Part shown: one piece after another, positions 42,807 to 50,777 of the stretch
How positions within the stretch are numbered: position 1 is the stretch's first letter
Layout: each line of letters starts with the position of its first letter
DNA from: JANNWF01 sp052390415
GTDB taxonomy: Bacteria > Pseudomonadota > Gammaproteobacteria > Xanthomonadales > Xanthomonadaceae
DNA: 64,000 nt
Assembly: GCA_052390415.1 (NCBI GenBank)
Contig: JBQTGY010000032.1
Span: 4,824-68,823 of the forward strand
Direction: 5' to 3'
The notes under the pieces: model-generated
The model's input: only the letters and a program-made list of their open reading frames with translations
The model's database searches: none
What the model was told of the DNA's origin: nothing
Position numbers and translations under genes: made by a program

Positions 42807-44492
42807 TCAACCAGCACAGCAGGAAAGCTGCGTCACATCCTTGCTGAAGGTCTGCGCCGCCAGCTTCAGGCCCTCGACCATCGTGAGATAAGGGAACAAC
42901 TGGTCGGCGAGTTCCTGAACCGTCATCCGGTGGCGAATCGCCAGGGCCGCTGTCTGGATCAGTTCGCCGGCGTCTGGCGCGACGGCTTGCACGCCGATCA
43001 ACCGTCCTGATGCGGCCTCGGCGACCAACTTGATGAAGCCGCGCGTGTCGAAATTGGCCAGCGCCCTCGGCACGTTGTCGAGGGTCAGCGTCCGGCTGTT
43101 GGTCGCGATTCCGCCGAGGTGCGCTTCCTCTTCGCTGATGCCGACGGTTGCGACCTGTGGGTCGATGAACACCACTGCCGGCATCGCGGTTAGGTCCAAT
43201 GCTGCCTCGCCGCCGGTCATGTTGATCGCGGCACGGGTGCCGGCCGCCGCGGCGACGTACACGAACTGAGGCTGGTCGGTGCAGTCGCCAGCGGCGTAGA
43301 CCGTCGGCGCACCGGTGCGCATCGCGTGGTCGACGACGATGGCACCCTGCGCATTGACGGCGACGTCTACCGCCTCGAGGCTCAGGCTGCGCGTGTTCGG
43401 CGCGCGGCCGGTGGCGATCAGCAGCCGCTCGGCGCGCCGTTCCCCGTGCCCGGTGGTGAGTACGAATTCGCCCTCTGCATAGGCGACCTTGCTCGCCTCG
43501 GTATGCTCCAGCACCTCGATTCCCTCGGCGCGGAAAGCGGCGGTGACAGCCGCGCCAATGGCCGGGTCTTCGCGGAAGAACAGTGTGTTGCGCGCCAGGA
43601 TCGTGACGTGGCTTCCCAGCCGGGCGAATGCCTGCGCGAGTTCGACGGCCACCACCGAGGAGCCGATAACGGCCAGCCGCGCCGGGATCGAGGCGCTGAC
43701 CAGCGCCTCGGTGGAGGTCCAGTAGGGCGTGTCCTGCAGGCCGGGGATCGGCGGAATCGCCGGGCGCGCGCCCGTCGCGACCAGGCAGTAGTCAAAGTGC
43801 ACGTCGTGCACGTCGTGCACGTCGCCAGCGGCGGTCGCCACACGCAGTGTGCGCGCGTCGGTGAACCGGGCGTCGCCGCGCAGTACGGTGATGGCCGGCG
43901 TGTTCTCCAGGATGCTCTCGTACTTGGCGTGGCGCAGCTCGTCGACGCGGCGTTGCTGCTGGGCCAGCAGGCGGTCGCGCAGCACGGCGGGCGTGGCGGC
44001 CTCGATGCCACCATCGAACGGACTGGTGCGACGCACGTGGGCGATGTGCGCTGCGCGAATCATGATCTTCGACGGCACGCAGCCGACATTGACGCAGGTC
44101 CCGCCGATCTCGCCGCGCTCAATCAGCGTGATCCGTGCGCCGCGCTCGACGGCCTTGAGCGCTGCCGCCATCGCTGCGCCGCCGCTGCCGATGATCGCGA
44201 TATGCGGGCCTTCGGCGGCGTCAGCGGAGCTTGATGGAGCCGCCGGTGCACTGCGTTGGCGCAGCGAATTCCTCGCATCCTGTGAAGCATCACCATGAGC
44301 CGCGTGATAGCCCAGCGCGGTGACGGCGGCGATCAGCGCGGTCAAAGGTGTGGTCGGGGTCGCGACGACGTGCGCCGTGCCTTGCGCATAGGTCACTTGC
44401 GCCGACTGAACGCCCGGCACTTGTTCCAGCGCCTGCTGGACGTGGGGTGCGCAGGAAGCGCAGGTCATGCCGCTGATGCGCAATTCGATCAC
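42807..44492 (-). CDS. merA: mercury(II) reductase
   Basis: 561 residues. An N-terminal HMA domain with GMTCASC (Cys11, Cys14) is followed by a flexible Ala/Ser linker and the flavoprotein disulfide reductase core. The core has HIAIIGSGGAAMAAALKA (FAD), GGTCVNVGCVPSK (redox Cys133/Cys138), TGRAPNTRSL, and AGDCTDQPQFVYVAAAAG. The terminal SCCAG (Cys558, Cys559) delivers Hg(II) to the active site. It reduces Hg2+ to Hg0 with NADPH. A 27-bp tandem repeat codes DVHDVHDVH in the middle. The last gene of the mer operon. Confidence 0.97.
   Translation of the reverse strand: MIELRISGMTCASCAPHVQQALEQVPGVQSAQVTYAQGTAHVVATPTTPLTALIAAVTALGYHAAHGDASQDARNSLRQRSAPAAPSSSADAAEGPHIAIIGSGGAAMAAALKAVERGARITLIERGEIGGTCVNVGCVPSKIMIRAAHIAHVRRTSPFDGGIEAATPAVLRDRLLAQQQRRVDELRHAKYESILENTPAITVLRGDARFTDARTLRVATAAGDVHDVHDVHFDYCLVATGARPAIPPIPGLQDTPYWTSTEALVSASIPARLAVIGSSVVAVELAQAFARLGSHVTILARNTLFFREDPAIGAAVTAAFRAEGIEVLEHTEASKVAYAEGEFVLTTGHGERRAERLLIATGRAPNTRSLSLEAVDVAVNAQGAIVVDHAMRTGAPTVYAAGDCTDQPQFVYVAAAAGTRAAINMTGGEAALDLTAMPAVVFIDPQVATVGISEEEAHLGGIATNSRTLTLDNVPRALANFDTRGFIKLVAEAASGRLIGVQAVAPDAGELIQTAALAIRHRMTVQELADQLFPYLTMVEGLKLAAQTFSKDVTQLSCCAG
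43797..43823 (-). repeat. three tandem copies of a 9-bp unit inside merA
   Basis: The 9-mer GTGCACGTC occurs three times head to tail and codes for DVH repeated three times on the minus strand. The frame is kept, so copy-number change would alter length by three residues only. Short tandem repeats of this sort arise by slippage; it is unlikely to affect catalysis. Confidence 0.8.
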
Positions 44493-44674
44493 GGCTGGCT
44501 TCCTTGGCGGCGCTTGCTGCTGGTTTGATCGGCATGTGACGCATCGATACCCACCGACACGCCCAGGCTGGCGATGGTGGGGAAGCGCAACACGTAGCTC
44601 TTCGCGGTCACCGACACACTGAGCGAGCCGACGTCGTCGCCGATCTGGCTGACCAACGACTGCTGCAAGGTCAT
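44489..44674 (-). CDS. small uncharacterised ORF between merP and merA
   Basis: 61 residues from the ATG at 44674, which overlaps the merP stop (TGATG); it overlaps the merA start at the other end (ATGA). The product starts TLQQSLVSQIGDDVGSLSVSV and is polar, has no Cys, no signal and no membrane segment, so it is not MerF, MerC or MerE. The double overlap argues for real translation, since it keeps ribosomes moving from merP to merA. Not recognised. Confidence 0.5.
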   Translation of the reverse strand: MTLQQSLVSQIGDDVGSLSVSVTAKSYVLRFPTIASLGVSVGIDASHADQTSSKRRQGSQP

Positions 44675-44967
44675 CAATCAGCCTTTGTCTGTTTGACGGT
44701 GGACGGATAGCCGGCGTTCTTGGTCGCCTCGGTCAATGCGTTCACGTCGGTGCGGGCGTCGTCATACGTCACGACCGCTTCCTTCGGCTCCCAGGTCACC
44801 TTGGCCTCGAGCACGCCATCGACCTTGGACAGCGCCGTCTTGACGGTGAGCGGACAGGTCGCGCAGGTCATCGTCGGCACGTCGAGGGTAACGGTCTGGG
44901 TGGCCGCGAACGCCTGACCGGCCATTGCCAGCAGTACCAGAGAGACTAGACTGGTCTTGATATTCAT
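44674..44967 (-). CDS. merP: periplasmic mercury-binding protein
   Basis: 97 residues from the ATG at 44967; an upstream frame to 45102 overlaps merT and was rejected. A signal peptide (SLVSLVLLAMAGQAFAA) precedes an HMA domain with TMTCATC (Cys35, Cys38), DGVLEAKVTWEPKEAVVTYDD. It picks up Hg(II) in the periplasm and hands it to MerT. 10 nt after merT. Confidence 0.95.
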   Translation of the reverse strand: MNIKTSLVSLVLLAMAGQAFAATQTVTLDVPTMTCATCPLTVKTALSKVDGVLEAKVTWEPKEAVVTYDDARTDVNALTEATKNAGYPSTVKQTKAD

Positions 44968-44977
44968 GGGCCGCATC

Positions 44978-45328
44978 TCAGTAGAAGTACGGAACGACGT
45001 AGGGGAAAGCGAACGCGACGAGAACCAGCACGACCACGATCCAGAAGATCCAGCGATAGGTTCGGCGCACCCGCGGGACAGCACACACCTCGCCCGGCGC
45101 ACACACGGTTGCCGGTCGATAGATGCGCCGCCAGGCGAAGGCCAGGGCGATCAGCGCGACACCGATGAAAAAGGGACGATACGGTTCGAGTACCGCCAGA
45201 TTGCCGATCCAGGCGCCGCTGATGCCGAGCATCACCAGGATCAGCGGCCCCAGACAGCAGGTCGAGGCCAGGATGGCCGCCAATCCACCGGCGACTAGAG
45301 CGCCGCCACCATTGTTAGGTTTTGCCAT
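44978..45328 (-). CDS. merT: mercuric ion transporter
   Basis: 116 residues, the family length. Three hydrophobic segments; the first carries the vicinal pair STCCLGP (Cys24, Cys25), and a cytoplasmic loop carries VCAPGEVCAV (Cys76, Cys82). It imports Hg(II) from MerP to the cytoplasm for reduction by MerA. First gene of the operon, transcribed from the promoter at 45365-45395. Confidence 0.95.
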   Translation of the reverse strand: MAKPNNGGGALVAGGLAAILASTCCLGPLILVMLGISGAWIGNLAVLEPYRPFFIGVALIALAFAWRRIYRPATVCAPGEVCAVPRVRRTYRWIFWIVVVLVLVAFAFPYVVPYFY

Positions 45329-45364
45329 GGTGTTTTCGGTATCCCGTTGCAGGTGTAAACGCTA

Positions 45365-45395
45365 ACCTTACTTCCGTAGTCAAGTACGGAGTCAA
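45365..45395 (-). promoter_or_regulatory. mer operator and PmerT promoter
   Basis: On the minus strand TTGACT (45390-45395) and TAAGGT (45365-45370) flank a 19-bp spacer containing the MerR dyad CCGTA-N6-TACGG. This is almost base for base the operator of classical mer operons. merT starts 36 nt downstream. The divergent merR promoter overlaps it. Confidence 0.93.
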
Positions 45396-45400
45396 CCCCC

Positions 45401-45805
45401 ATGCCGGACGAAGTGAATGAGCTGACCATCGGCGCGCTCGCGAAGGCGGCCGGAGTCAACGTGGAGACGATTCGGTTCTATCAACGCAAGCGGTTACTGC
45501 CCGAGCCGACGCGGCCCCTCGGCGGAATCCGCCGCTATGGAGCCACCGACGTGACACGAGTGAGGTTCGTGAAATCAGCCCAGAGACTGGGATTCAGTCT
45601 GGGTGAAGTCGGCCAGCTCCTGACACTGGAGGACGGTACCCACTGCACCGAAGCGGCCGAGCTGGCCACCCTGCGCCTTGCCGACGTGCGCGCTCGCTTG
45701 GCCGACCTTGCGCGAATGGAAGCCGCGCTGTCGAGACTGGTCAGCGAGTGCAATGCGCGCAAAGGCAAAGTTTCCTGCCCGCTGATCGCGGCGTTGCACG
45801 GGTGA
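45401..45805 (+). CDS. merR: mercury-responsive regulator
   Basis: 134 residues. Winged helix LTIGALAKAAGVNVETIRFYQRKRLL and GGIRRYGATDVTRVRFVKSAQRLGF, then the three Hg-binding cysteines at the family positions: Cys82 (GTHCTE), Cys117 (SECNAR) and Cys126 (VSCPLI). It represses merTPA without Hg and activates with it. Divergent from merT, as in Tn21-like and many chromosomal mer loci. Confidence 0.96.
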   Translation: MPDEVNELTIGALAKAAGVNVETIRFYQRKRLLPEPTRPLGGIRRYGATDVTRVRFVKSAQRLGFSLGEVGQLLTLEDGTHCTEAAELATLRLADVRARLADLARMEAALSRLVSECNARKGKVSCPLIAALHG

Positions 45806-45939
45806 GTCGGGCTCTCAGGCAATTGGCGCTTCCTCTGCTCGTGGATCGACGAGAGATCGGTGGCAATCTTTGACTGCGCGATCAGGTCGGCGCGGTTTCG
45901 GTTGATCAGCCCCATCGGCTTTCGCACCCGCACGCCGCG

Positions 45940-46182
45940 CTAGTCTTCGAAGGCCGATTTCGAACCCGCATACGGGCCGTACTGCTCCGAGGGCAGATTG
46001 CCGGTCTTGCCGGTCTCCTCGTCGAACCAGACACCTCTCTTGACGTCCGGCTCCCAGTCGTCTTCCTCATCGCAATCCTGCCGGGAAGTAGTTGCCGTCG
46101 CCGTGTTCGACTTCCGGCTCGACAAGATCGACAAAATGACCTTCAGGACAACCACAAGAACGATGATGATGGCTGCTGACAT
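45940..46182 (-). CDS. small hypothetical single-span membrane protein
   Basis: 80 residues from the ATG at 46182; the frame is open further upstream without a better start. A membrane segment (AAIIIVLVVVLKVILSIL) at the N-terminus is followed by an acidic cytoplasmic or periplasmic tail: DCDEEDDWEPDVKRGVWFDEETGKTGNL. Near the left edge of the accessory island. Not recognised. Confidence 0.5.
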   Translation of the reverse strand: MSAAIIIVLVVVLKVILSILSSRKSNTATATTSRQDCDEEDDWEPDVKRGVWFDEETGKTGNLPSEQYGPYAGSKSAFED

Positions 46183-46219
46183 GGGTGGGCTCAGACGACG
46201 GAAGTAGAAAAGGTCTGCG

Positions 46220-47068
46220 TCACTCGCACGGAGTCCAGCGGTTGGGGTCATCCCACACGGTGTGCTCGGTGAACGTCCTCGGCTGAGGTACGTCCGCATC
46301 GACGGACACCGCGCCCGAGACGCGGATCTGGACTGTGTCGTTGTCGGGGCTGACGGCCTCGGTGAACCCGATGTAGCGGTATGAGCCGCGGAGCTGGCAG
46401 AGCTTCGCGCCGATCTCTCGCTTTCTCGGCAGCATCGCCTGCTCGTGCATCACGCGCTGGTGCGCGGCCTCGATCTGGAGTCGATCTTCTGCCTGTCGGG
46501 CCGCTTCGGCTTCGGCATGGCTGGTGAATCCAGCGATCTGGAAGGCGCCGGTCTCGATGGCGATCGGCTCGCTCCACTCGCCTTCGCGGGTGGGTGCGAT
46601 GGTGTCGCAGCGCTGATCGTGGATCTTCCAGACCCAAGGTTCGACCTGAAACGTCTGGCGGTCGAGGGCCAACATGCGGGTGAAGCGCGAAATACAGCCG
46701 CTCACCGGGGACATGCTGGAGTTCGGGGATCGTGCCTGGTCCTGGAAGCGGATCACGTAAGGAATCAGCAGCCACTCGCGGTCGTCCGTTCGCAGACCCA
46801 GGGTCGGTGTAAAGGCGCCCTTGTAGATGACCAGCCTGTCGCCGGCCTTAAGCAACTTGAAGAGACCGCCTGACGCTGGTTTGGCGCGGAAGTCCTCGGT
46901 GACGCGTACCTCGCTGCGCAGGGCCGGGTCCAGGTCGAACATTTCGGGCACGGGTGGTTTGGGGGGCTTTCCCGCTTCGGCGGCGGTGGCGAAGAACAGG
47001 GCTAGAACGCCAGCAACGGCCAGCAAGTAGGCGGTCGCTGCGTTCAGGATCGTGGATTGACGGGGCAT
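46220..47068 (-). CDS. hypothetical exported protein
   Basis: 282 residues from the ATG at 47068 (an ATG at 47095 is also possible; neither has a strong ribosome site). A signal peptide (YLLAVAGVLALFFATAAEA) is followed by a Pro-rich linker (KPPKPPVPE), a possibly globular part (GGLFKLLKAGDRLVIYKGAF) and an Ala/Glu/Gln helix rich in charged residues (AEAEAARQAEDRLQIEAAHQRV). Cys residues near 131, 157, 228 and at the second-last position could form disulfides. Function unknown. Confidence 0.55.
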   Translation of the reverse strand: MPRQSTILNAATAYLLAVAGVLALFFATAAEAGKPPKPPVPEMFDLDPALRSEVRVTEDFRAKPASGGLFKLLKAGDRLVIYKGAFTPTLGLRTDDREWLLIPYVIRFQDQARSPNSSMSPVSGCISRFTRMLALDRQTFQVEPWVWKIHDQRCDTIAPTREGEWSEPIAIETGAFQIAGFTSHAEAEAARQAEDRLQIEAAHQRVMHEQAMLPRKREIGAKLCQLRGSYRYIGFTEAVSPDNDTVQIRVSGAVSVDADVPQPRTFTEHTVWDDPNRWTPCE

Positions 47069-47120
47069 GGGACGGTGGCCTTCAGGAGGAAACATATAAC
47101 TAGACTACATCCGAAGGAGT

Positions 47121-47139
47121 AGCGTCAAAGATAGACGCT
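47121..47139. promoter_or_regulatory. inverted repeat before the XRE regulator
   Basis: AGCGTC-N7-GACGCT lies 15 nt before the ATG at 47155 and in the divergent gap with the exported protein. Placement suits an operator for the adjacent HTH protein, as in autoregulated C-proteins. Confidence 0.4.
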
Positions 47140-47154
47140 GAATACGGTCGCCGG

Positions 47155-47379
47155 ATGGACGAGGCGACGCTGCAAAAGAAGCTTGGAACCGCGATGAGAT
47201 CGCGTCGCACAGCCCTGGGCTACAGCCAGGACAGCTTTGCCGACGCTATCGGGATGCACCGCGCCTACTACAGTGCGATTGAGCGCGGGGAGCGGAATCT
47301 GACCTTGCAGACCATGGCGCGAGTCGCCGAGGGTCTGGACGTCAAGCCTTCTGAGCTGCTCAAGGCAGCGGGCTCCTAA
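47155..47379 (+). CDS. XRE-family HTH regulator
   Basis: 74 residues, a single helix-turn-helix domain: LGTAMRSRRTALGYSQDSFADAIGMHRAYYSAIERGERNLTLQTMARVAEGLDV. The form resembles C-protein controllers of restriction-modification systems or small phage-type repressors. It ends overlapping the 3' end of the convergent gene at 47376. Probably regulates itself and the neighbours; no R-M system with a C-protein lies directly beside it. Confidence 0.8.
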   Translation: MDEATLQKKLGTAMRSRRTALGYSQDSFADAIGMHRAYYSAIERGERNLTLQTMARVAEGLDVKPSELLKAAGS

Positions 47380-48011
47380 ACGTCGCCGGGCACCGCTTCC
47401 CGAACGCAGCCGGTAATTACGAACACCGGGCTTTTCGTCTCGAGGCCGACCAGTTCGACGCGGAGCTTCTCTGCGCGAATCCACGGATGCTGAGCAAGCA
47501 GTCGCTCCACCTTCGCATCCCAGAGGGTTCGGGCATGTGCGGCGCGTGCCCTGAGGGCCGCCAGCAGGTCCTCGGCTAGGGAGCGCGGCGTGCCGCGGCA
47601 CGCGACCCTGGCCACTGCCAGCGCTGCTTGAATATCGACCAGCGCCGCAACGGCTCCCATGAGCCAGGTGACGCGCGGCAGCTTCGAAAGCCGATCAGGC
47701 ATGGCGCGAATCAGGTCGGCATCGGTGAACAGATCGCGTTGCTTCTGGCCCATCGGGCCGAGCAGCTGCCGCGTCAGGTCTGTGGCCCGTGCATTGGCGG
47801 CAAGGCAAATCGATTCGACCGCTGCATCGGCGCTCCCGCCCTGCTCCAACGTCGCCGCCACGCGATCGACGTACTCGTTCAAAGCATGCAGCTCCGCGTG
47901 CGCGTACACCGCATCATGGGCGATCGCTGGGACCTCCCAGCGCTGCGCACGAAGGGCGAACCGGCTGACGACGACGGAAGGACGAGTCACGTTCTCTCCT
48001 CTGACGTTCAT
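47376..48011 (-). CDS. hypothetical protein (possible integrating-element gene)
   Basis: 211 residues from the ATG at 48011; the frame is open to 48134. Mostly helical and Ala/Arg-rich: AHDAVYAHAELHALNEYVDRVAATLEQGG, then NARATDLTRQLLGPMGQKQRDLF. Resembles the unannotated small proteins of integrative elements, but no family was recognised. Convergent with the XRE gene with a 4-nt overlap. Confidence 0.5.
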   Translation of the reverse strand: MNVRGENVTRPSVVVSRFALRAQRWEVPAIAHDAVYAHAELHALNEYVDRVAATLEQGGSADAAVESICLAANARATDLTRQLLGPMGQKQRDLFTDADLIRAMPDRLSKLPRVTWLMGAVAALVDIQAALAVARVACRGTPRSLAEDLLAALRARAAHARTLWDAKVERLLAQHPWIRAEKLRVELVGLETKSPVFVITGCVREAVPGDV

Positions 48012-48172
48012 GGTGCTACCAGCCAACGAGTACTCATCGCGGAGCGAGTCATGCCCGCGAACCCCGGGTGGCTTCGAGGCTGGCTGTCGCCATAGGACAG
48101 CCAGCAATGAGAGGTTCCTGGTGCGCGTACGCATGGCGTAGCATGGTTCGGGTCACTTGATCCGGACTGGCC

Positions 48173-48358
48173 ATGAACCGCGTTCTCGTCCTGTTGCAAG
48201 CCCTCAAGAACACGCTGCTGAACATGGTGCAGACGCTGCGCATCGCGCATCCAAACCGCCTGCCCGTCGCGCCCTTCTACGGCGTCTCGCGTATGCCCGA
48301 AGTTCGCTGGCCCAAGCGGATCCCGACATCGCGCGTTGCACTGCGCCGCCATCACTGA
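48173..48358 (+). CDS. doubtful small ORF
   Basis: 61 codons starting ATG at 48173: NRVLVLLQALKNTLLNMVQTLRI. The N-terminal half could form an amphipathic helix; the rest is Arg/Pro-rich. No clear ribosome site (GGCC before ATG) and it ends overlapping the HD gene. May be chance in GC-rich DNA. Confidence 0.25.
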   Translation: MNRVLVLLQALKNTLLNMVQTLRIAHPNRLPVAPFYGVSRMPEVRWPKRIPTSRVALRRHH

Positions 48359-49194
48359 TCGACCCTATACGGCGCATTGCCGACACCGCGGGCAGCGCTG
48401 AACCTGTCCATTGCGCGAACAATCTCGCCGAGAGCTGCTGCCGGGTGGCGACACGTGCGCTTCCATGCACCTGAGAGCAATGCGTCGAGCGCCTCGTGGC
48501 TGCGCTCATCCAGCACCTGCAGCGAGGCGAGCGCCCGCTGTAACTCGCGGTAGCCCAAGGCCTCGTGGCTTAGGCGGCGCGCCTCGTCGGTGAGTCGGCC
48601 GTCAGCGTAGGCCCAGACCTTTCCGAGGTCATGCAGCAGTGCGTAAGTCATGACCAGATCGCGCTGCCAAGGATCGAGTCCGCGAACGCTCGACGTGGCC
48701 ACGGCAACCTCGAGGCTGTGCTGGGCCAGTCCTCCAGGCATCGCGTGGTGATGCGACAGCGAAGCCGGGGCGATCCAGTAGTTCGCATGGACATCGGGCA
48801 TACGCAGGGCCGCGGCCATCAACCTGCGCAGCGGCTGGGAAACGATCGACCGGAGCAGCTCGCAGGTCTGAACCACGACGCTGGGGATCGGGCAGAGGTC
48901 GTCCGGCAGGAGATCGAACAGGCGCGTCTCATCCATCGGCTGCCAGTGCACCAGTGCCATGGGCTCGCGATCGAGATCTTCACGAACTTCCAGCACCGTC
49001 GCTTCGCAGACCGTCACCGGTGCTTGCCTATCGGGAAGCGACACCGACGGCCAGGACACCGCGCGCCACGACCCCAGCCGATTGACCAGGCGCAGCGCCG
49101 TGCAGTCCGTTTCGATGTGTGGGCTATACGGCGCGATGTCGGTCAACAGCGCCGGCATCACGAAGACGCGATCACGCCACGACGCGGCAATCAT
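48352..49194 (-). CDS. HD-domain protein (TraI_2/YhaM-like)
   Basis: 280 residues from the ATG at 49194, overlapping the integrase stop (ATGA). The N-terminal half (residues 40-110) may be an OB-like domain. The C-terminal half holds the HD signature: SHHHAMPGGLAQHSLEVAVATS and LVMTYALLHDLGKVWAYADG. The same His arrangement is seen in the TraI_2 helicase-like domain of conjugative elements and in YhaM-type 3'-5' exoribonucleases. Translational coupling to the integrase suggests it belongs to the mobile element. Phosphohydrolase or nuclease activity is likely; the substrate is unknown. Confidence 0.7.
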   Translation of the reverse strand: MIAASWRDRVFVMPALLTDIAPYSPHIETDCTALRLVNRLGSWRAVSWPSVSLPDRQAPVTVCEATVLEVREDLDREPMALVHWQPMDETRLFDLLPDDLCPIPSVVVQTCELLRSIVSQPLRRLMAAALRMPDVHANYWIAPASLSHHHAMPGGLAQHSLEVAVATSSVRGLDPWQRDLVMTYALLHDLGKVWAYADGRLTDEARRLSHEALGYRELQRALASLQVLDERSHEALDALLSGAWKRTCRHPAAALGEIVRAMDRFSAARGVGNAPYRVDQ

Positions 49195-50414
49195 GCGGAC
49201 TCTCCCGCAGCGCCATTGGCAGCGAGCATGCGTTCGAAGGCCGACCCGTCTTTGCGGGTCAGGTTCGGCACGTAGCGCGAGTACACGCGGAACAGCATCT
49301 CCGTCGTTGAGTGACCGAGTTGGCTGGCGATCCACTCGGGATTCTCACCAGAGGCCAGCCACAGCGTCGCGGCGGTGTGCCGCATCTGGTAGGGCCGGCG
49401 GCGTGCGAGTCCCAGGTGATCCAGCAAGGGATTCCAGACCCGACTCAGAAAGTTGTGCAGATCGATCGGCAAGCCGGTGCGACTGCAGAACACGTACTCG
49501 CCGAGGTGACGGGTGAGCGCCTCCTGCGCCTTCAGGGCATCGAACACTCTCTGGCTCATCTCGATCTCGCGCATCGAGCCGTCCGTCTTGGTGCCGTCTT
49601 GCTCACCCTGCGTGAATGACTCGCGCACCAGGATCTGCCGACGTTCGAAGTCGACGTACTTCCACTTCAAGCCGTGGACCTCCCCGGTGCGCATGCCGGT
49701 GAAGAAGCGCACAGTGAAATAGCCGCGGTAGTCGGCGCGCGCCTTCTCGATGATCTGCAGGGCTTCGGCCAGGCTGAAGGGCTGGATGTCCTTGCGCGGC
49801 ACCTTGAGCCGGCTCACCCGCTCACCAGGATTCCGGAACTCGTAGCGATCTGAGGCCTCGCCCAGGATCGAGATCAGCAGGGCCATTACCTCGTTCACGG
49901 TCTTCGGCGAGATCGTCGTGCCCTCGCGCTTGCCCGGGCGCTTGGCCAGCGTCGCGCGGAACTCCAGCAGCTGCGCGCGCGTGATCGTGTTGACCGCCCG
50001 CTCGCCGAAGGTCGGCATCAGATGCAGCTGGATCGTCTCGCGCCGGAGCTTCTTGGTGGTTCGGCGCCAGCGGACTTCGTTCTCGGTGAGCCAGGTGTCG
50101 AGAAAGGCCGCGAAGGTCGGCGCAGCGTCCACAGGCATCTGCGCAGCGTTGCCATTCCCGAGTGCCGTCTGGACGCCCGCTGCAACGCCGTTCCGCTCCG
50201 CCGCGCGCCGAGGCAGCTTGCTGTTGGGGAAGTAGCGGGCGTAGTCGAAGGTGCCGTGCTGCATCTCGGTCTCAATGCGGCGCATGACCGCTTCGACCCG
50301 CTTGCGATTCGCCGGGGTGTCGGGCAGATCGGTCTGTTCCCGGCAGCGTGCGCCCCGGTAGAAGAAGTCGAAGTACAGCTTCCCGGTCTCGGGCCGGGCG
50401 CGGACCTTAGCCAT
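49191..50414 (-). CDS. int: tyrosine recombinase (phage-type integrase)
   Basis: 407 residues from the ATG at 50414, overlapping the preceding small gene by 8 nt; a Met three codons upstream is less likely. An N-terminal Arm-like domain (AKVRARPETGKLYFDFFYRGARCREQTDLP) is followed by a core-binding domain (FLDTWLTENEVRWRRTTKKLRRETIQLHL) and the catalytic domain: RFFTGMRTGEVHGLKW (Arg), YQMRHTAATLWLASG (His-x-x-Arg), LGHSTTEMLFRVYSRY (His, Tyr). The residues needed for recombination all appear present. It marks an integrative element. No tRNA target or att repeat was found nearby. Confidence 0.92.
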   Translation of the reverse strand: MAKVRARPETGKLYFDFFYRGARCREQTDLPDTPANRKRVEAVMRRIETEMQHGTFDYARYFPNSKLPRRAAERNGVAAGVQTALGNGNAAQMPVDAAPTFAAFLDTWLTENEVRWRRTTKKLRRETIQLHLMPTFGERAVNTITRAQLLEFRATLAKRPGKREGTTISPKTVNEVMALLISILGEASDRYEFRNPGERVSRLKVPRKDIQPFSLAEALQIIEKARADYRGYFTVRFFTGMRTGEVHGLKWKYVDFERRQILVRESFTQGEQDGTKTDGSMREIEMSQRVFDALKAQEALTRHLGEYVFCSRTGLPIDLHNFLSRVWNPLLDHLGLARRRPYQMRHTAATLWLASGENPEWIASQLGHSTTEMLFRVYSRYVPNLTRKDGSAFERMLAANGAAGESA

Positions 50415-50643
50415 GGATCGCACCCCCGGCGCTCAGCGGCACCAGCGGCGCCTGGGCGGCCGAGGCGAGCTTCATGTCGCGCTCGATGGCGTCCCACACA
50501 TAAAGGATCTTGCGGCCGCCGAATGGGCGGAAGTAGTGGACCCCCTCCAGCAGGACCGAATCCTTGAGCTGGTTGCGGATGGTCCGGGCGTCGTAGCGGA
50601 TGCGGTCGGCAAGCTCGTCGGTGGTCAGGTAGGTGGCGCTCAT
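50407..50643 (-). CDS. small HTH protein, excisionase-like
   Basis: 78 residues from the ATG at 50643, with GGAG 7 nt upstream; an earlier in-frame ATG (50655) lacks this. It opens SATYLTTDELADRIRYDARTIRNQLKDSVL, a MerR/AlpA-type winged-helix start, then GGRKILYVWDAIERDM. Located directly before int with an overlap, the usual place of Xis or a regulator of integration. Confidence 0.7.
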   Translation of the reverse strand: MSATYLTTDELADRIRYDARTIRNQLKDSVLLEGVHYFRPFGGRKILYVWDAIERDMKLASAAQAPLVPLSAGGAIHG

Positions 50644-50648
50644 GGCAG

Positions 50649-50723
50649 ACTCCATGTAGTGGTGGCACTTCGCACGTAGCGTTAGCGCTACGCTTGGAGT
50701 GGATAATACACATCACATGGAGT
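50649..50723. promoter_or_regulatory. nested inverted repeats in the int/HTH divergent promoter region
   Basis: Outer arms ACTCCATGT (50649-50657) and ACATGGAGT (50715-50723) are exact inverse copies. Between them CGTAGCG-TTAG-CGCTACG (50675-50692) is a perfect hairpin. A -10-like GATAAT follows at 50702. Probably operators controlling both the excisionase-integrase transcript and the divergent HTH gene. Confidence 0.5.
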
Positions 50724-50777
50724 GTTGCAACTTCAAACGAATAGTTTGCGCTACCTCATTAAGGATGCGTTCATCAT

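Noticed and set aside
43797..43823. Tandem 9-bp repeats as a possible CRISPR or recombination site
   Set aside because: Units are adjacent without spacers and lie in frame within merA; a simple slippage repeat.
45535..45933. 132-codon minus-strand frame with a fairly natural-looking N-terminus, partly in the gap after merR
   Set aside because: Most of it is antisense to merR; two frames in the short gap look equally plausible, so no gene or remnant can be supported.
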